64,000 nucleotides of DNA from Cytobacillus sp. NCCP-133. Its GTDB lineage: Bacteria > Bacillota > Bacilli > Bacillales > Cytobacillaceae. The stretch spans positions 93,789 to 157,788 of the forward strand of contig NZ_BRVM01000011.1 in the NCBI RefSeq assembly GCF_026011715.1, in the 5' to 3' direction. How positions within the stretch are numbered: position 1 is the first letter of the stretch; each line of letters begins with the position of its first letter. The notes under the pieces are model-generated. The model was not told the DNA's origin. It saw only the letters and a program-made list of their open reading frames with translations, and made no database searches. A program made the position numbers and the translations under genes. Positions 33,901-42,218 of this stretch are shown here, in pieces.

Positions 33901-34795
33901 TTAATATCCCCCTTTGTAATAAATAGGTTGAGACAAATTTATTTATCTCTGTATGGTCAGCTTCTTTGTCCAATACATTGCTAGCTTCACTGAATCTTTG
34001 ATATATGATTTGAGGCAATGAGGTAGCTGCATTTGCATCCTTGAAGAGCTGATTTGCCATTCCTATGTCTTTTTTTATTAGTTCAAGAGAAAAACCTGAG
34101 TTATACGCTTCTGTCAATATAAAGTTTGGAAATTTATATTCTGTAGAACCGCTTCTTCCGGTACTTTGATTAATGACATTAATTGCCTTTTCTGGTTCTA
34201 CGCCAAAGTTCTCCAACAGTTGTACAGCCTCACAAGATGCTAAAAGATGGGTAGCTGATAAGTAATTATTAATTGCTTTTATTAAGTGGCCGCTTCCGGA
34301 TGGCCCGACTAATGAAATACTGCTGCCCATGGCACCTAGCAAACGCTTACATTTATCGAAATGTTCCGCTGATCCTCCAGCCATAATCGTCAATGTCCCA
34401 TCAACTGCTTTTTTGACTCCCCCGCTAACAGGAGCATCTACAAACGCAATATTATAAGGCTCCAGCTTATTGCAGTTCTCTTTTGTATCAGCCGGATAAG
34501 AACTGCTCATATCAATAATCATAAGCGAATTCTGATCTTTTTCAGAAGAGGCTGCGTCAATGATTTCTTCCACTACCTTGTTTACTATGGCAGAGGAAGG
34601 GAGCATTAACACAATATAGTGCACTTTATGAATCCAATCTTTCATGCTGGCGGTATTTCCGCCCAATGCCCGGAGTTCTTCTAATGCATTTTCACTTACA
34701 TCTGCTCCAAAAACATTGTACCCATTTTTAAGGAGATTCTTTGCCATTGGCAGACCCATTTTTCCCAGTCCGATAAAGCCAATATTTTCATTCAT
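33827..34795 (-). CDS. 3-hydroxyisobutyrate dehydrogenase-like NAD-binding protein with run-on C-terminus
   Basis: This 322-residue beta-hydroxyacid dehydrogenase has GFIGLGKMGLPMAKNL, the substrate motif DAPVSGGVKKAVDGTLTIM and the catalytic-lysine helix GHLIKAINNYL. The end is unusual: after DHTEINKF the frame runs about 30 residues further and overlaps dctP by 74 bases, passing through the dctP ribosome site. The paralog at 58250 stops soon after the same point. The ATG overlaps the stop of a 50-residue ORF as ATGA. Such enzymes oxidise 3-hydroxy acids such as tartronate semialdehyde relatives; the substrate is unknown. Confidence 0.87.
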   Translation of the reverse strand: MNENIGFIGLGKMGLPMAKNLLKNGYNVFGADVSENALEELRALGGNTASMKDWIHKVHYIVLMLPSSAIVNKVVEEIIDAASSEKDQNSLMIIDMSSSYPADTKENCNKLEPYNIAFVDAPVSGGVKKAVDGTLTIMAGGSAEHFDKCKRLLGAMGSSISLVGPSGSGHLIKAINNYLSATHLLASCEAVQLLENFGVEPEKAINVINQSTGRSGSTEYKFPNFILTEAYNSGFSLELIKKDIGMANQLFKDANAATSLPQIIYQRFSEASNVLDKEADHTEINKFVSTYLLQRGILNDENEKTVPGGSDSGINVHPGSLR

Positions 34796-34944
34796 AAAGA
34801 AGCATCTCCCCTAAGCCCCTTATGTAAAGAGCCAACCTGATTTCTTCCGTGGACACCAGCAACATCTTCTAGATTCTCTTCAGCCTTGAAACATTCTATG
34901 AAGGATTTCTTGATTAATGCTAAAGTCCTGTTTTTTATGACCAC
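34792..34944 (-). CDS. Small ORF (50 residues), translationally coupled, function unknown
   Basis: A GTG at 34944 on the minus strand is preceded by AAAAGGAGGT, a near-perfect Shine-Dalgarno, six bases upstream. The frame encodes MVIKNRTLALIKKSF, then ECFKAEENLEDVAGVHGRNQ and VGSLHKGLRGDASL, with no membrane segment and no cysteine motif beyond one cysteine. Its TGA overlaps the ATG of the 3-hydroxyisobutyrate dehydrogenase-like gene (ATGA), so ribosomes should couple the two. I recognise no family. It may be a true small protein or a deletion remnant retained as a leader cistron. Confidence 0.6.
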   Translation of the reverse strand: MVIKNRTLALIKKSFIECFKAEENLEDVAGVHGRNQVGSLHKGLRGDASL

Positions 34945-35129
34945 CTTTCGACCTCCTTTTTGGATTTTGGATACAAAACAAGCTTTGACCAGGTGTTAAT
35001 ACAGGCTGATGAAAATAGTATAACAAAATAGTTGAATATTGTGAATACACAAAAAATAATAAAAAAATAAAATTTTCTGTTTATTTTTATTTTCATTTCT
35101 TGTATATTGAAAAAGAAACCAAGCACGGA

Positions 35130-35144
35130 TTGGATACAATCCAA
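35130..35144. promoter_or_regulatory. Shortened GGATMC-type operator between divergent TRAP genes
   Basis: TTGGATACAATCCAA has perfect six-base arms with a three-base centre, two bases shorter than the GGATMCWRTATCC copies. It sits immediately before the dctQ ribosome site in the divergent region of the dctP and dctQM units, a place suited to control both. TACAAT (35135-35140) inside it could be a -10. Confidence 0.55.
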
Positions 35145-35161
35145 AAAAGGAGTTGATTTGT

Positions 35162-35716
35162 ATGAAGCTCTTTAAATGGCTCGATCGCATCGAAGAAGGA
35201 GCAGCTGGATTGCTATTTATTGGAGGAGTAGTGGTAAGTTTATACGGTGTATTTACAAGATATGTTTTGAATGCACCGCAAGCATGGGTTACAGAGATTT
35301 TTGAATTTCTTCTCGTTTGGGCTATATTTATCGGATTTGGAATGGCTTTAAAAGATAATCGCCATATTCAAGTAGAATTATTGTTTGATTTGCTGCCTAA
35401 AGGATTAAAAAGAATCGTTGCTGGTATAAGTAATATTATCGGAGCAGGCTTCTCCTTTTATCTTGCATTTTCTTCCCTTGAATTGATAACGCTTTCAAAG
35501 GAGCAGGGGATAACAACAATTGATGTCGGTATACCACTCTGGATTACCTATCTTGTACTGCCAGTAGGAATGAGCTTACTTGGAGTCTACTTTCTTGTTA
35601 AATCATACAGAGCATTTACTGGGGATAAAAGGGAAATTACAGGTGAACTGGAAACCCTATATGAAGAAATGAAGGAATTGAACAAAGAGGAAGAACAGAA
35701 GGGAGTAGGAGCATGA
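35162..35716 (+). CDS. dctQ: TRAP transporter small permease (DctQ)
   Basis: This 184-residue protein has four hydrophobic helices, with LLFIGGVVVSLYGVFTRYV early and the DctQ-type AWVTEIFEFLLVWAIFIGFG in the second. The ATG at 35162 is used because AAAAGGAG lies nine bases upstream; the upstream TTG at 35153 directly abuts it. It overlaps dctM by four bases. It anchors the large permease in the membrane. Confidence 0.92.
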   Translation: MKLFKWLDRIEEGAAGLLFIGGVVVSLYGVFTRYVLNAPQAWVTEIFEFLLVWAIFIGFGMALKDNRHIQVELLFDLLPKGLKRIVAGISNIIGAGFSFYLAFSSLELITLSKEQGITTIDVGIPLWITYLVLPVGMSLLGVYFLVKSYRAFTGDKREITGELETLYEEMKELNKEEEQKGVGA

Positions 35717-36981
35717 GTCCGGTATTAGTGTTATTTTTGGTATTTGCCATTCTTTGTCTCATCAGAGTGCCAATTGCGGTCAGCTTGGGCCTATCTAGCA
35801 TAGTGGCTCTTTCAATGATCGACTTTACACTTTATACAGTCATCCAAAAAATGTTTAACTCTTTAAACTCCGCAACACTAATGGCTATTCCAGGATTCGT
35901 ATTTGCCGGAATCATCATGTCAAAAGGCGGTATATCCTATCATTTAATTGAAGCTTTAAAATCATGGGTTGGTCATATTCGCGGGGGACTTGCGGTAGTA
36001 ACAATCCTTGCATGCATGATCTTTGCTGCAATCTCTGGTTCAAGCCCAGCTACAGCCGCTGCTATCGGAAGCATTATGATTCCTGGAATGGTGAAAGCTG
36101 GTTATAGCAAGCGTTATGCAATGGGGTTAGTTGCAGCTGCAGGAACGCTTGGAATCCTGATTCCGCCGTCAATCCCTTTAATCATCTACGCATCTGTCGC
36201 GGAAGAATCTGTTGGAAAGCTCTTTGCGGCAGGAATTATCCCTGGCCTATTGCTGGGAGGTATTTTGCTTGTTTCCGCAATCGTAAATGCAAGAATAAAT
36301 AATTATGGTAAATTGCCGAAGCAGCCAATGGATGTACGCTGGAAAAAAACTTATAAAGCCATATGGGGATTCCTTCTTCCGGTTATTATTTTAGGAGGGA
36401 TTTATAGCGGAATTGTTACACCAACTGAAGCTGCCTTTGTATCATGTTTCTATGGAATCATTGTTTCAGTATTTATTTATAGAGAAATGTCTTTTTCTAA
36501 ATTTCGAGAAGTGCTTAAGGAATCCATTAACATTACTTCAATGATTTTCTTAGTTATTGCTTCCGCTATGATATTCGGAATGTTCTTAACGACAGAGCAA
36601 GTACCGCAAAATTTTGCCGCATGGATTGAAGAGAGCACTACAAATAAGTGGATATTTATGATAGGCGTCAATCTGATGTTCTTTGTACTGGGAATGTTCC
36701 TCGAAGCAGTTGCGATCATTTTAATTACACTTCCAATCTTGCTTCCGGTTTTAGTCATGTTTGATATTAATATCATTCATTTTGCGATCATCATGACCAT
36801 TAATATGGAATTGGCGATGATTACTCCTCCGGTAGGATTAAATCTATTCGTTGTGAGCGGAATTACAAGAGAGAAAGTAGGGGAAGTGGTGAGAGGGGTT
36901 CTTCCTTTCTTTGCACTCATGTTGATTGCACTTATTCTTATTGTAATCTTCCCGCAAATTTCACTGTTTTTAGCAAAGTAA
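35713..36981 (+). CDS. dctM: TRAP transporter large permease (DctM)
   Basis: This 422-residue membrane protein has about twelve helices and DctM signatures: IPGFVFAGIIMSKGG, FAAISGSSPATAAAIGSIMI, AAAGTLGILIPPSIPLIIY and the C-terminal ITPPVGLNLFVVSGI. It carries the sodium-coupled carboxylate import step with DctP and DctQ. The start overlaps the dctQ stop as ATGA. Confidence 0.93.
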   Translation: MSPVLVLFLVFAILCLIRVPIAVSLGLSSIVALSMIDFTLYTVIQKMFNSLNSATLMAIPGFVFAGIIMSKGGISYHLIEALKSWVGHIRGGLAVVTILACMIFAAISGSSPATAAAIGSIMIPGMVKAGYSKRYAMGLVAAAGTLGILIPPSIPLIIYASVAEESVGKLFAAGIIPGLLLGGILLVSAIVNARINNYGKLPKQPMDVRWKKTYKAIWGFLLPVIILGGIYSGIVTPTEAAFVSCFYGIIVSVFIYREMSFSKFREVLKESINITSMIFLVIASAMIFGMFLTTEQVPQNFAAWIEESTTNKWIFMIGVNLMFFVLGMFLEAVAIILITLPILLPVLVMFDINIIHFAIIMTINMELAMITPPVGLNLFVVSGITREKVGEVVRGVLPFFALMLIALILIVIFPQISLFLAK

Positions 36982-37018
36982 TTCTTGGCAGTTTGTATAA
37001 TGTCTAAGGAGTTTTTAA

Positions 37019-37663
37019 ATGAACCAAGTTAAAGAGTTCCATACACTGCAGGAAAAAGTCACAGATATGATTAGAGAGTCTATATTCACGCAAATATTTA
37101 AACCTGGAGAAAGATTGATACAAGATGAATTAGCTTCTAGATTTGGCGTGAGCAGAATGCCTGTAAGGGAGGCGCTTCGCTGTTTGGAAAGAGAAGGACT
37201 TGTGGCGTTTCTTCCCCATAAAGGTGCTCAGGTAATTGGTTTTAGAAAGGAAGATATTGAAGAGTTATATTATCTGAGAGCACTCCTTGAAGGGATCACG
37301 GTCCAGAAATCAATGAATTTTCTCACAAAAAAAGATAGAAATGAGCTTCAATTACTTGTAGATAAAATGGACCGGGATATTGAAAGCAACAATATGGATT
37401 CATTTATCAGCCATAACCACCAATTTCATTTATTGCTGCAAAAAGGATGCAATTGGAAAAAGATTAAGCTGCTGACGAAAGAATTTATTGAAGGCTACCC
37501 GTCCCATGTTCCAAGCCTAATTCCCAAAACGATGTTTGTGTCAAATGAAGAACATAAGCAAATGCTTAGAGCACTTGAATTAAAGGATCCGATAATGCTA
37601 AGGCAGCTCGTTGAAAATCACATCATGAGAGCAGGAAATGCGCTTACTCAAGTAATTGAGTGA
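37019..37663 (+). CDS. GntR-family regulator, FCD subfamily (paralog of 41504)
   Basis: This 214-residue regulator has FKPGERLIQDELASRFGVSR followed by MPVREALRCLEREG, then LPHKGAQV and an FCD domain (YYLRALLEG, HNHQFHLLLQKGC, EEHKQMLRAL, LVENHIMRAG). It is strikingly similar to the regulator at 41504 in both domains, so they probably arose by duplication and may read related operators. The operator copy at 37684 begins 20 bases after its stop, upstream of the CitE-like gene. TAAGGAG precedes the ATG, 37 bases after dctM. Confidence 0.9.
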   Translation: MNQVKEFHTLQEKVTDMIRESIFTQIFKPGERLIQDELASRFGVSRMPVREALRCLEREGLVAFLPHKGAQVIGFRKEDIEELYYLRALLEGITVQKSMNFLTKKDRNELQLLVDKMDRDIESNNMDSFISHNHQFHLLLQKGCNWKKIKLLTKEFIEGYPSHVPSLIPKTMFVSNEEHKQMLRALELKDPIMLRQLVENHIMRAGNALTQVIE

Positions 37664-37683
37664 GCTATTTCATATCAATAATA

Positions 37684-37696
37684 GGATCCAATATCC
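37684..37696 (+). promoter_or_regulatory. GGATMC-type operator upstream of the CitE-like gene
   Basis: GGATCCAATATCC is identical to the copy at 42188 and lies directly before the ribosome site of the 37714 gene. A weak -35-like TTCATA (37669-37674) is 17 bases from TATCCA (37692-37697), the same layout as at 27947 and 41442. Confidence 0.7.
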
Positions 37697-37713
37697 ACAG
37701 AGGAGGAGTTACA

Positions 37714-38574
37714 ATGGCACCAAAACGTTCTTATTTATTTGTTCCAGCCATTTCAGAAAAAATGATGGGGAATGCTGTATCGAGTGAAGCAGACAGTGTT
37801 ATTTTTGATTTAGAAGATGCTGTAGCTATTAATGAAAAAGAGATTGCGAGGGATAGAGCAAAAAATTATCTATTAAATCATCCACCGCAAAAAGATGTTT
37901 TGATTAGAATTAATGACTTTACTACAGAGTTTTGGAGAAATGACATTAAGTGTGCAGTGGAATCAGGTGCAAAGGGAATAATTGTCCCAAAAGCGGAAAG
38001 CGGCACGAATATGAAGGTGATTTGCCAAAACGTTCTTGAGCTGCTTGAAAAAACAGGCAGAAAAAATTTCAGTTTTGAAGTGCTGCCTTTAATTGAAACG
38101 GCGTCTGGCGTTCATTTTTCCTATGAAATTGCCAATTCTCATTATTTAATCCCCAGGCTTGTGTTTGGTTCCATTGACTACTCGCTTGATATAGATTGCG
38201 AGCTGACGGATGGGGGCGAGGAGCTTTATTATGCAAGGTCCCAGATTGTAAACGCATCCAGGGCAGCTGGAATCGGCAGCCCAGTAGACGCAGTATATCC
38301 GGATCTTTCGAATGAAGAAGGGCTTAAGAAAGAGGCAGTCCGTGCCAGAATTTCAGGATTTAAATCCAAGCTGGCCATCCACCCGAAACAGCTGCATGTA
38401 ATCCATGAGGTCTTCACTCCGGATGAAAAAATATTGGACGAGGCAAGGGAAATTGTTAAAGCATTTGAGGAGGCAGAACAAAAGGGAAGTGCATCTATTT
38501 CTGTTCGAAATAAGTTGGTGGATTATCCTGTATATAAAAAAGCAAAAGGGTTATTGCAGTATTCAGTTTTATAA
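37714..38574 (+). CDS. CitE/HpcH-HpaI-family CoA-thioester lyase
   Basis: This 286-residue TIM-barrel protein matches CitE-like lyases: RSYLFVPAISEKMMGNAVS, the ADSVIFDLEDAVAINEK metal-binding segment, DVLIRIN, PLIETASGV and SKLAIHPKQL. Relatives cleave malyl-CoA, citramalyl-CoA or citryl groups into acetyl- or propionyl-CoA plus glyoxylate, pyruvate or oxaloacetate. The ATG at 37714 follows GAGGAGG; the longer frame from 37660 would cross the operator. With the SucCD-like ligase at 42219-44336 it could form an activate-and-cleave route for a C4/C5 hydroxy diacid. Confidence 0.87.
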   Translation: MAPKRSYLFVPAISEKMMGNAVSSEADSVIFDLEDAVAINEKEIARDRAKNYLLNHPPQKDVLIRINDFTTEFWRNDIKCAVESGAKGIIVPKAESGTNMKVICQNVLELLEKTGRKNFSFEVLPLIETASGVHFSYEIANSHYLIPRLVFGSIDYSLDIDCELTDGGEELYYARSQIVNASRAAGIGSPVDAVYPDLSNEEGLKKEAVRARISGFKSKLAIHPKQLHVIHEVFTPDEKILDEAREIVKAFEEAEQKGSASISVRNKLVDYPVYKKAKGLLQYSVL

Positions 38575-38589
38575 AAAGGAGATATGTAT

Positions 38590-39942
38590 ATGGTAACCAG
38601 TAAACTTGCCAGAAATATTAACTGTACAAATTTTAGCGAAATCAGCAAAAATGCTGTTTACGAAGCAAAAAGAAGTCTATTAAACTGGCTGGGCGTTGCT
38701 ATTGGGGCAGCCAATCATGAATCGATGGATAAGGTTTTAAATGTTTCAAAATTGATGGAAAGCAGCCCGCAAGCGACCATTCTGGGAAGAAAAGAAAAGG
38801 CGGATATGCTATTTGCTGCTTTGCTAAACGGAATGTCCTCCCACATCTATGATTTTGATGATACACTGCTTGAAACGGTCCTTCATCCTTCTTCACCTGT
38901 TTTTCCTGCTGTATTAGCTTATAGTGAATTTAAGAATAAAACAGGGAAAGAGGTTTTAGAGGCTTTTATTATAGGGTGTGAGGTACAGTCAAGACTGGCC
39001 CTGTCTGTATATCCTTCCCATTATTGGCGCGGGTGGCATATAACAGGCAGTGTAGGTGGCATTGGAGCCGCTGCAGCAATGGGCAAGTTATTGGAGCTGG
39101 ACGAGGAGAAGACCTCCTTCGCCATTGGGATAGCCGCTACAGATCCTACCGGGTTAAGGGAAATGTTTGGAACTATGACGAAGCCTTACCATCCGGGAAA
39201 AGCGGCAATGAATGGCATGCTTGCTGCTTTCATTGCAGGCGAGGGATTTACAAGTTCTAAAAAAGCTTTGGAAGCAGAACGCGGGTTTATCAGTGTTTTA
39301 TCTGAAGAAAGTAAGTTGGAGCTTCTGACAGATAACTGGGGAGATAATTGGGAAATTGAGAAGAACAGCTATAAACCATTTGCCAGTGGAATCGTGACCC
39401 ATCCTGCAATTGACGGTATAATTACCATCCAAAAATCCCAAAATTTAAAGGCTGACGATATTGCAGAAATCACAATAACAGGACACCCGCTTGTTAAAGA
39501 ACTAACCGGAAAGACTATATTTTCAACAGGGCTGGAAGGCAAGTTCAGTGTATATCATTGTGTTGCTGCAGGCTTCCTCAATCTAAAAGCAGGTGTAAAT
39601 GAGTTTACGGATGAATTTGTAAATAAACCTGATGTAAAGGCTTTAAGGTCTAAAATAAACTTAACAATTGATAAAAATATAAAAGAAGATCAAGCAAAAT
39701 TAACAGTGAAACTGACAGATGGAAGAGAGCTTAATCATTTTGTGGAGCATGCTATCGGAAGCAAGGATCTGCCTATGACAGATGAGCAACTAATCGAAAA
39801 GTTTAAGGATGTAACAGGAAATATTATTAATGGGGAGTCCAAAAATAGATTAATAGATTTAATTTATAGGTTTGAAGAACTAGAGGATTTGGATATCTTT
39901 TTTAATTTATGCAAGCCGGTTGAAGCTGCTGGCCGTATTTAG
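38590..39942 (+). CDS. MmgE/PrpD-family protein (2-methylcitrate dehydratase-like), first copy
   Basis: This 450-residue protein has the PrpD-fold opening (LLNWLGVAIGAANHESMD), the HIYDFDDTLLETVLHPSSPV segment with the aspartates and histidine typical of the active site, and GRELNHFVEHAIGS near the end. The family includes 2-methylcitrate dehydratase, cis-aconitate decarboxylase and iminodisuccinate epimerase. ATG 38590 is preferred to ATG 38584 since AAAAGGAG ends only two bases before the latter. It follows the CitE-like lyase closely. Confidence 0.87.
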   Translation: MVTSKLARNINCTNFSEISKNAVYEAKRSLLNWLGVAIGAANHESMDKVLNVSKLMESSPQATILGRKEKADMLFAALLNGMSSHIYDFDDTLLETVLHPSSPVFPAVLAYSEFKNKTGKEVLEAFIIGCEVQSRLALSVYPSHYWRGWHITGSVGGIGAAAAMGKLLELDEEKTSFAIGIAATDPTGLREMFGTMTKPYHPGKAAMNGMLAAFIAGEGFTSSKKALEAERGFISVLSEESKLELLTDNWGDNWEIEKNSYKPFASGIVTHPAIDGIITIQKSQNLKADDIAEITITGHPLVKELTGKTIFSTGLEGKFSVYHCVAAGFLNLKAGVNEFTDEFVNKPDVKALRSKINLTIDKNIKEDQAKLTVKLTDGRELNHFVEHAIGSKDLPMTDEQLIEKFKDVTGNIINGESKNRLIDLIYRFEELEDLDIFFNLCKPVEAAGRI

Positions 39943-39965
39943 CTTAAAGAAAGAAGGAGACTAGA

Positions 39966-41417
39966 ATGGGTACTCCCAACACAAAGGCAAAAGTAAATAT
40001 AATGTCAAAATCCTCCCGGTCCATTTCTGTTCATTCTTCAAAAATCATTACGCTTTTATTGGGAATTATCATTGCAGCACCCATATATGCAATAGAATCA
40101 TTCGGGAAAAATCATACTTGCGCTGTTGGCACTAAGTGTTTTTTATTGGACGTTCGAGCCCTTGGAACTTGGTGTAACTGCAATTTTACTGCTTGTTCTA
40201 ATGTTATTGTTCAAAGTCGTTACGATGGAGATCGTCTTTAGCGGTTTTTCATCCCCAGCTATTTTTCTTATAATAGGCGGAATGATGCTTGCAAAAGGGG
40301 TAAATGATACTCATCTTGCCAAAAGGCTGGCTTATTTTATTTTAGCGAAGTGGGCAGGAACAGCAAAAGGGCTATTGGCGAGCATACTAATAATTCCTCA
40401 AGTTCAAGCGTTTTTTATTCCCGCTGTTGCAGTAAGAGCGACTTTATTGCTGCCGATTGCACAAATGTTGCTTGATCAAATTGGAGTGAAGGAAAATGAG
40501 AACCTTCGCAAGATGATTCTGCTGGGGGTAGCATTTGGCGGAACTATAAGCGGAACAGTAGTTTTGACAGCAGCAATTGGCAATATTTTAACGGTTAAGC
40601 TTATAAAACAATTCCTGGAAATTCAAATTACTTACATCAAATGGTTTATTTACACTGTTCCAATTTGGCTTCCTCTTATACCTGCGGCTTGGTACGTATT
40701 GATTAAATCATTTCCCTTGCCTGCAGAGTATCAAGAGTTTCACCATGTAAAAAGGGAATTGAGAAACAAGCTGAAAGATATCGGTCCTATTAATCTCGCT
40801 GAAAAAAATGTATAGGAATTTTGATGCTTATTGTTGGTCTTTGGTTTACAGAATCTTTACATGGCCTGCATCCAAGTATTCCCGCTTTAATAGGCGTCAT
40901 ATTGATGGCGCTGCCAGGTGTGGGCTGTTCAAAGTGGGCAAATATGGTGAAAATCAATTTTGATACCATTCTCATAATGGGAGTAACTTTATCCCAGGGC
41001 TATGGATTCAATCATTCGGGTGCCGCGGAATTAGTTGGCGGGAGTTTAAGTGCAGACTGGATCATTGATTTGCTCCGCTCCCCGGTTATAGGTGTTATTT
41101 TTATTTTGCTCATTACCCAAATTTTGCATCTTGCAGTAGCAAATGTATCAGCAGCTGTTGTCACTTTGATTCCAATTTTTATCGGATTATCAGCTAAAGC
41201 TGGTGCTGATCCTGTGCTTATTTGCATTACAGCCTCTCTCGCATGTTTGCACGGTTATATACTGGTTGTTGAAGCAACACCCAATATCATCGTTCACAGC
41301 ACTGGCCAAATCCAGCAGAAAGAGTTTGTGATACCGGGACTTCATATGACTATGATTATGATCCTGGTAACCATTTTTACAGCTGTAACATGGTGGAATT
41401 GGATCGGATTTTTATAA
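39966..41417 (+). pseudogene. SLC13/DASS-type anion:sodium symporter with two frameshifts
   Basis: The three pieces together make a full-length (about 480 residue) dicarboxylate-transporter-like protein: a hydrophobic start to about 40110, then LALSVFYWTFEPLELGVTAI with FSSPAIFLIIGGMMLAKG in the next frame, then LIVGLWFTESLHGLHPSIPA and VANVSAAVVTLIPI in a third. The breaks fall near an A5 run at about 40110 and at the A7 run 40802-40808, where one added A restores the frame. An AGGAG site and ATG (39966) open it. It is either a recent pseudogene or carries homopolymer sequencing errors. Confidence 0.8.
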
Positions 41418-41441
41418 AATTTAAAAAATAGCTGAAAAGTA

Positions 41442-41470
41442 TAGACATGTTAAATTGGATCCTATATCCT
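41442..41470 (+). promoter_or_regulatory. Promoter overlapped by GGATMC-type operator, upstream of gntR 41504
   Basis: TAGACA (41442-41447), a 17-base spacer and TATCCT (41465-41470) form a promoter with the operator GGATCCTATATCC (41457-41469) covering the -10. The start of transcription would be near 41477, 27 bases before the GntR ATG, which implies autoregulation. Confidence 0.75.
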
Positions 41471-41503
41471 AAAGCTAAAATAGGAACAGGAAAGGATTTA
41501 AAA

Positions 41504-42166
41504 ATGTCATTGAATCAGGATTTAAGAATTGAAAACAGAGATACATTGCATTTAAAAGTATGTAATGTTATTAGGAAAGCTATTATCAGAGGAGATTTTA
41601 AACCTGGAGAACGATTAAAACAGTCCGATCTGGCAGAGAAAATGGGTGTTAGCAGGATGCCTATTAGAGAGGCATTCAGAAAGTTGGAATCAGAGGGCCT
41701 TATAAGGCTTGAACCACATAAAGGGGCTGTCGTGAAATCCATTAATATTGAGGACATTGAAGAAATATATGCTTTAAGAGCTGAACTTGAAAAAATGGCA
41801 GTGTACCAAAGTGTGGACTTCCTTACAGAGCAAGATGTAGAACAGCTTACTTTCCTGGTAAATGAAATGGAAAGAACCGATGATGTTGATACTTTTATTC
41901 AATACAATATTGACTTCCATCGAATGCTGGTAAAACGGTGTAAGTGGGAACGGCTGAATTCATTTATTGGAACATTATGGAATGGATTTCCCCAGCAAAC
42001 GCCTCACCTGCTATCAGGCCAGCAAGAGACCTCGAATATTGAACATAGAAAAATAGTTGAAGCTGTCATTAATAAAGACAAAGAAACAGCAGCTAATCTT
42101 TTATCTGAACATATTTTCCGAACGGGCGAATCATTAATAAAAAGCTTAAAGGAAGAAGGGAAGTAA
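41504..42166 (+). CDS. GntR-family regulator, FCD subfamily (paralog of 37019)
   Basis: This 220-residue regulator has FKPGERLKQSDLAEKMGVSR followed by MPIREAFRKLESEG, LEPHKGAVV and an FCD domain (YALRAELEK, YNIDFHRMLVKRC, IEHRKIVEAV, LLSEHIFRTGE). ATG 41504 follows GGAAAGGA by nine bases; the longer frame to 41447 would include its own operator. It lies between two operator copies (41457 and 42188), making it the best candidate for the protein that reads the GGATMCWRTATCC motif. Confidence 0.9.
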   Translation: MSLNQDLRIENRDTLHLKVCNVIRKAIIRGDFKPGERLKQSDLAEKMGVSRMPIREAFRKLESEGLIRLEPHKGAVVKSINIEDIEEIYALRAELEKMAVYQSVDFLTEQDVEQLTFLVNEMERTDDVDTFIQYNIDFHRMLVKRCKWERLNSFIGTLWNGFPQQTPHLLSGQQETSNIEHRKIVEAVINKDKETAANLLSEHIFRTGESLIKSLKEEGK

Positions 42167-42180
42167 ATTTCCCCTTTTTT
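42158..42180 (+). terminator. Weak terminator overlapping the gntR stop
   Basis: GGGAA (42158-42162) and TTCCC (42169-42173) form a short stem followed by a six-T run ending at 42180. It overlaps the GntR stop codon and lies just before the operator at 42188, consistent with a separate downstream promoter. Confidence 0.5.
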
Positions 42181-42187
42181 ATAAAAT

Positions 42188-42200
42188 GGATCCAATATCC
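42188..42200 (+). promoter_or_regulatory. GGATMC-type operator upstream of the CoA-ligase genes
   Basis: GGATCCAATATCC sits just before AGGAGGA, the ribosome site of the 42219 gene, and is identical to the 37684 copy. No convincing -35 hexamer is seen 17 bases upstream, so here it may act as a roadblock or regulate a promoter I cannot define. Confidence 0.65.
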
Positions 42201-42218
42201 AATAGGAGGAAAACAAGA

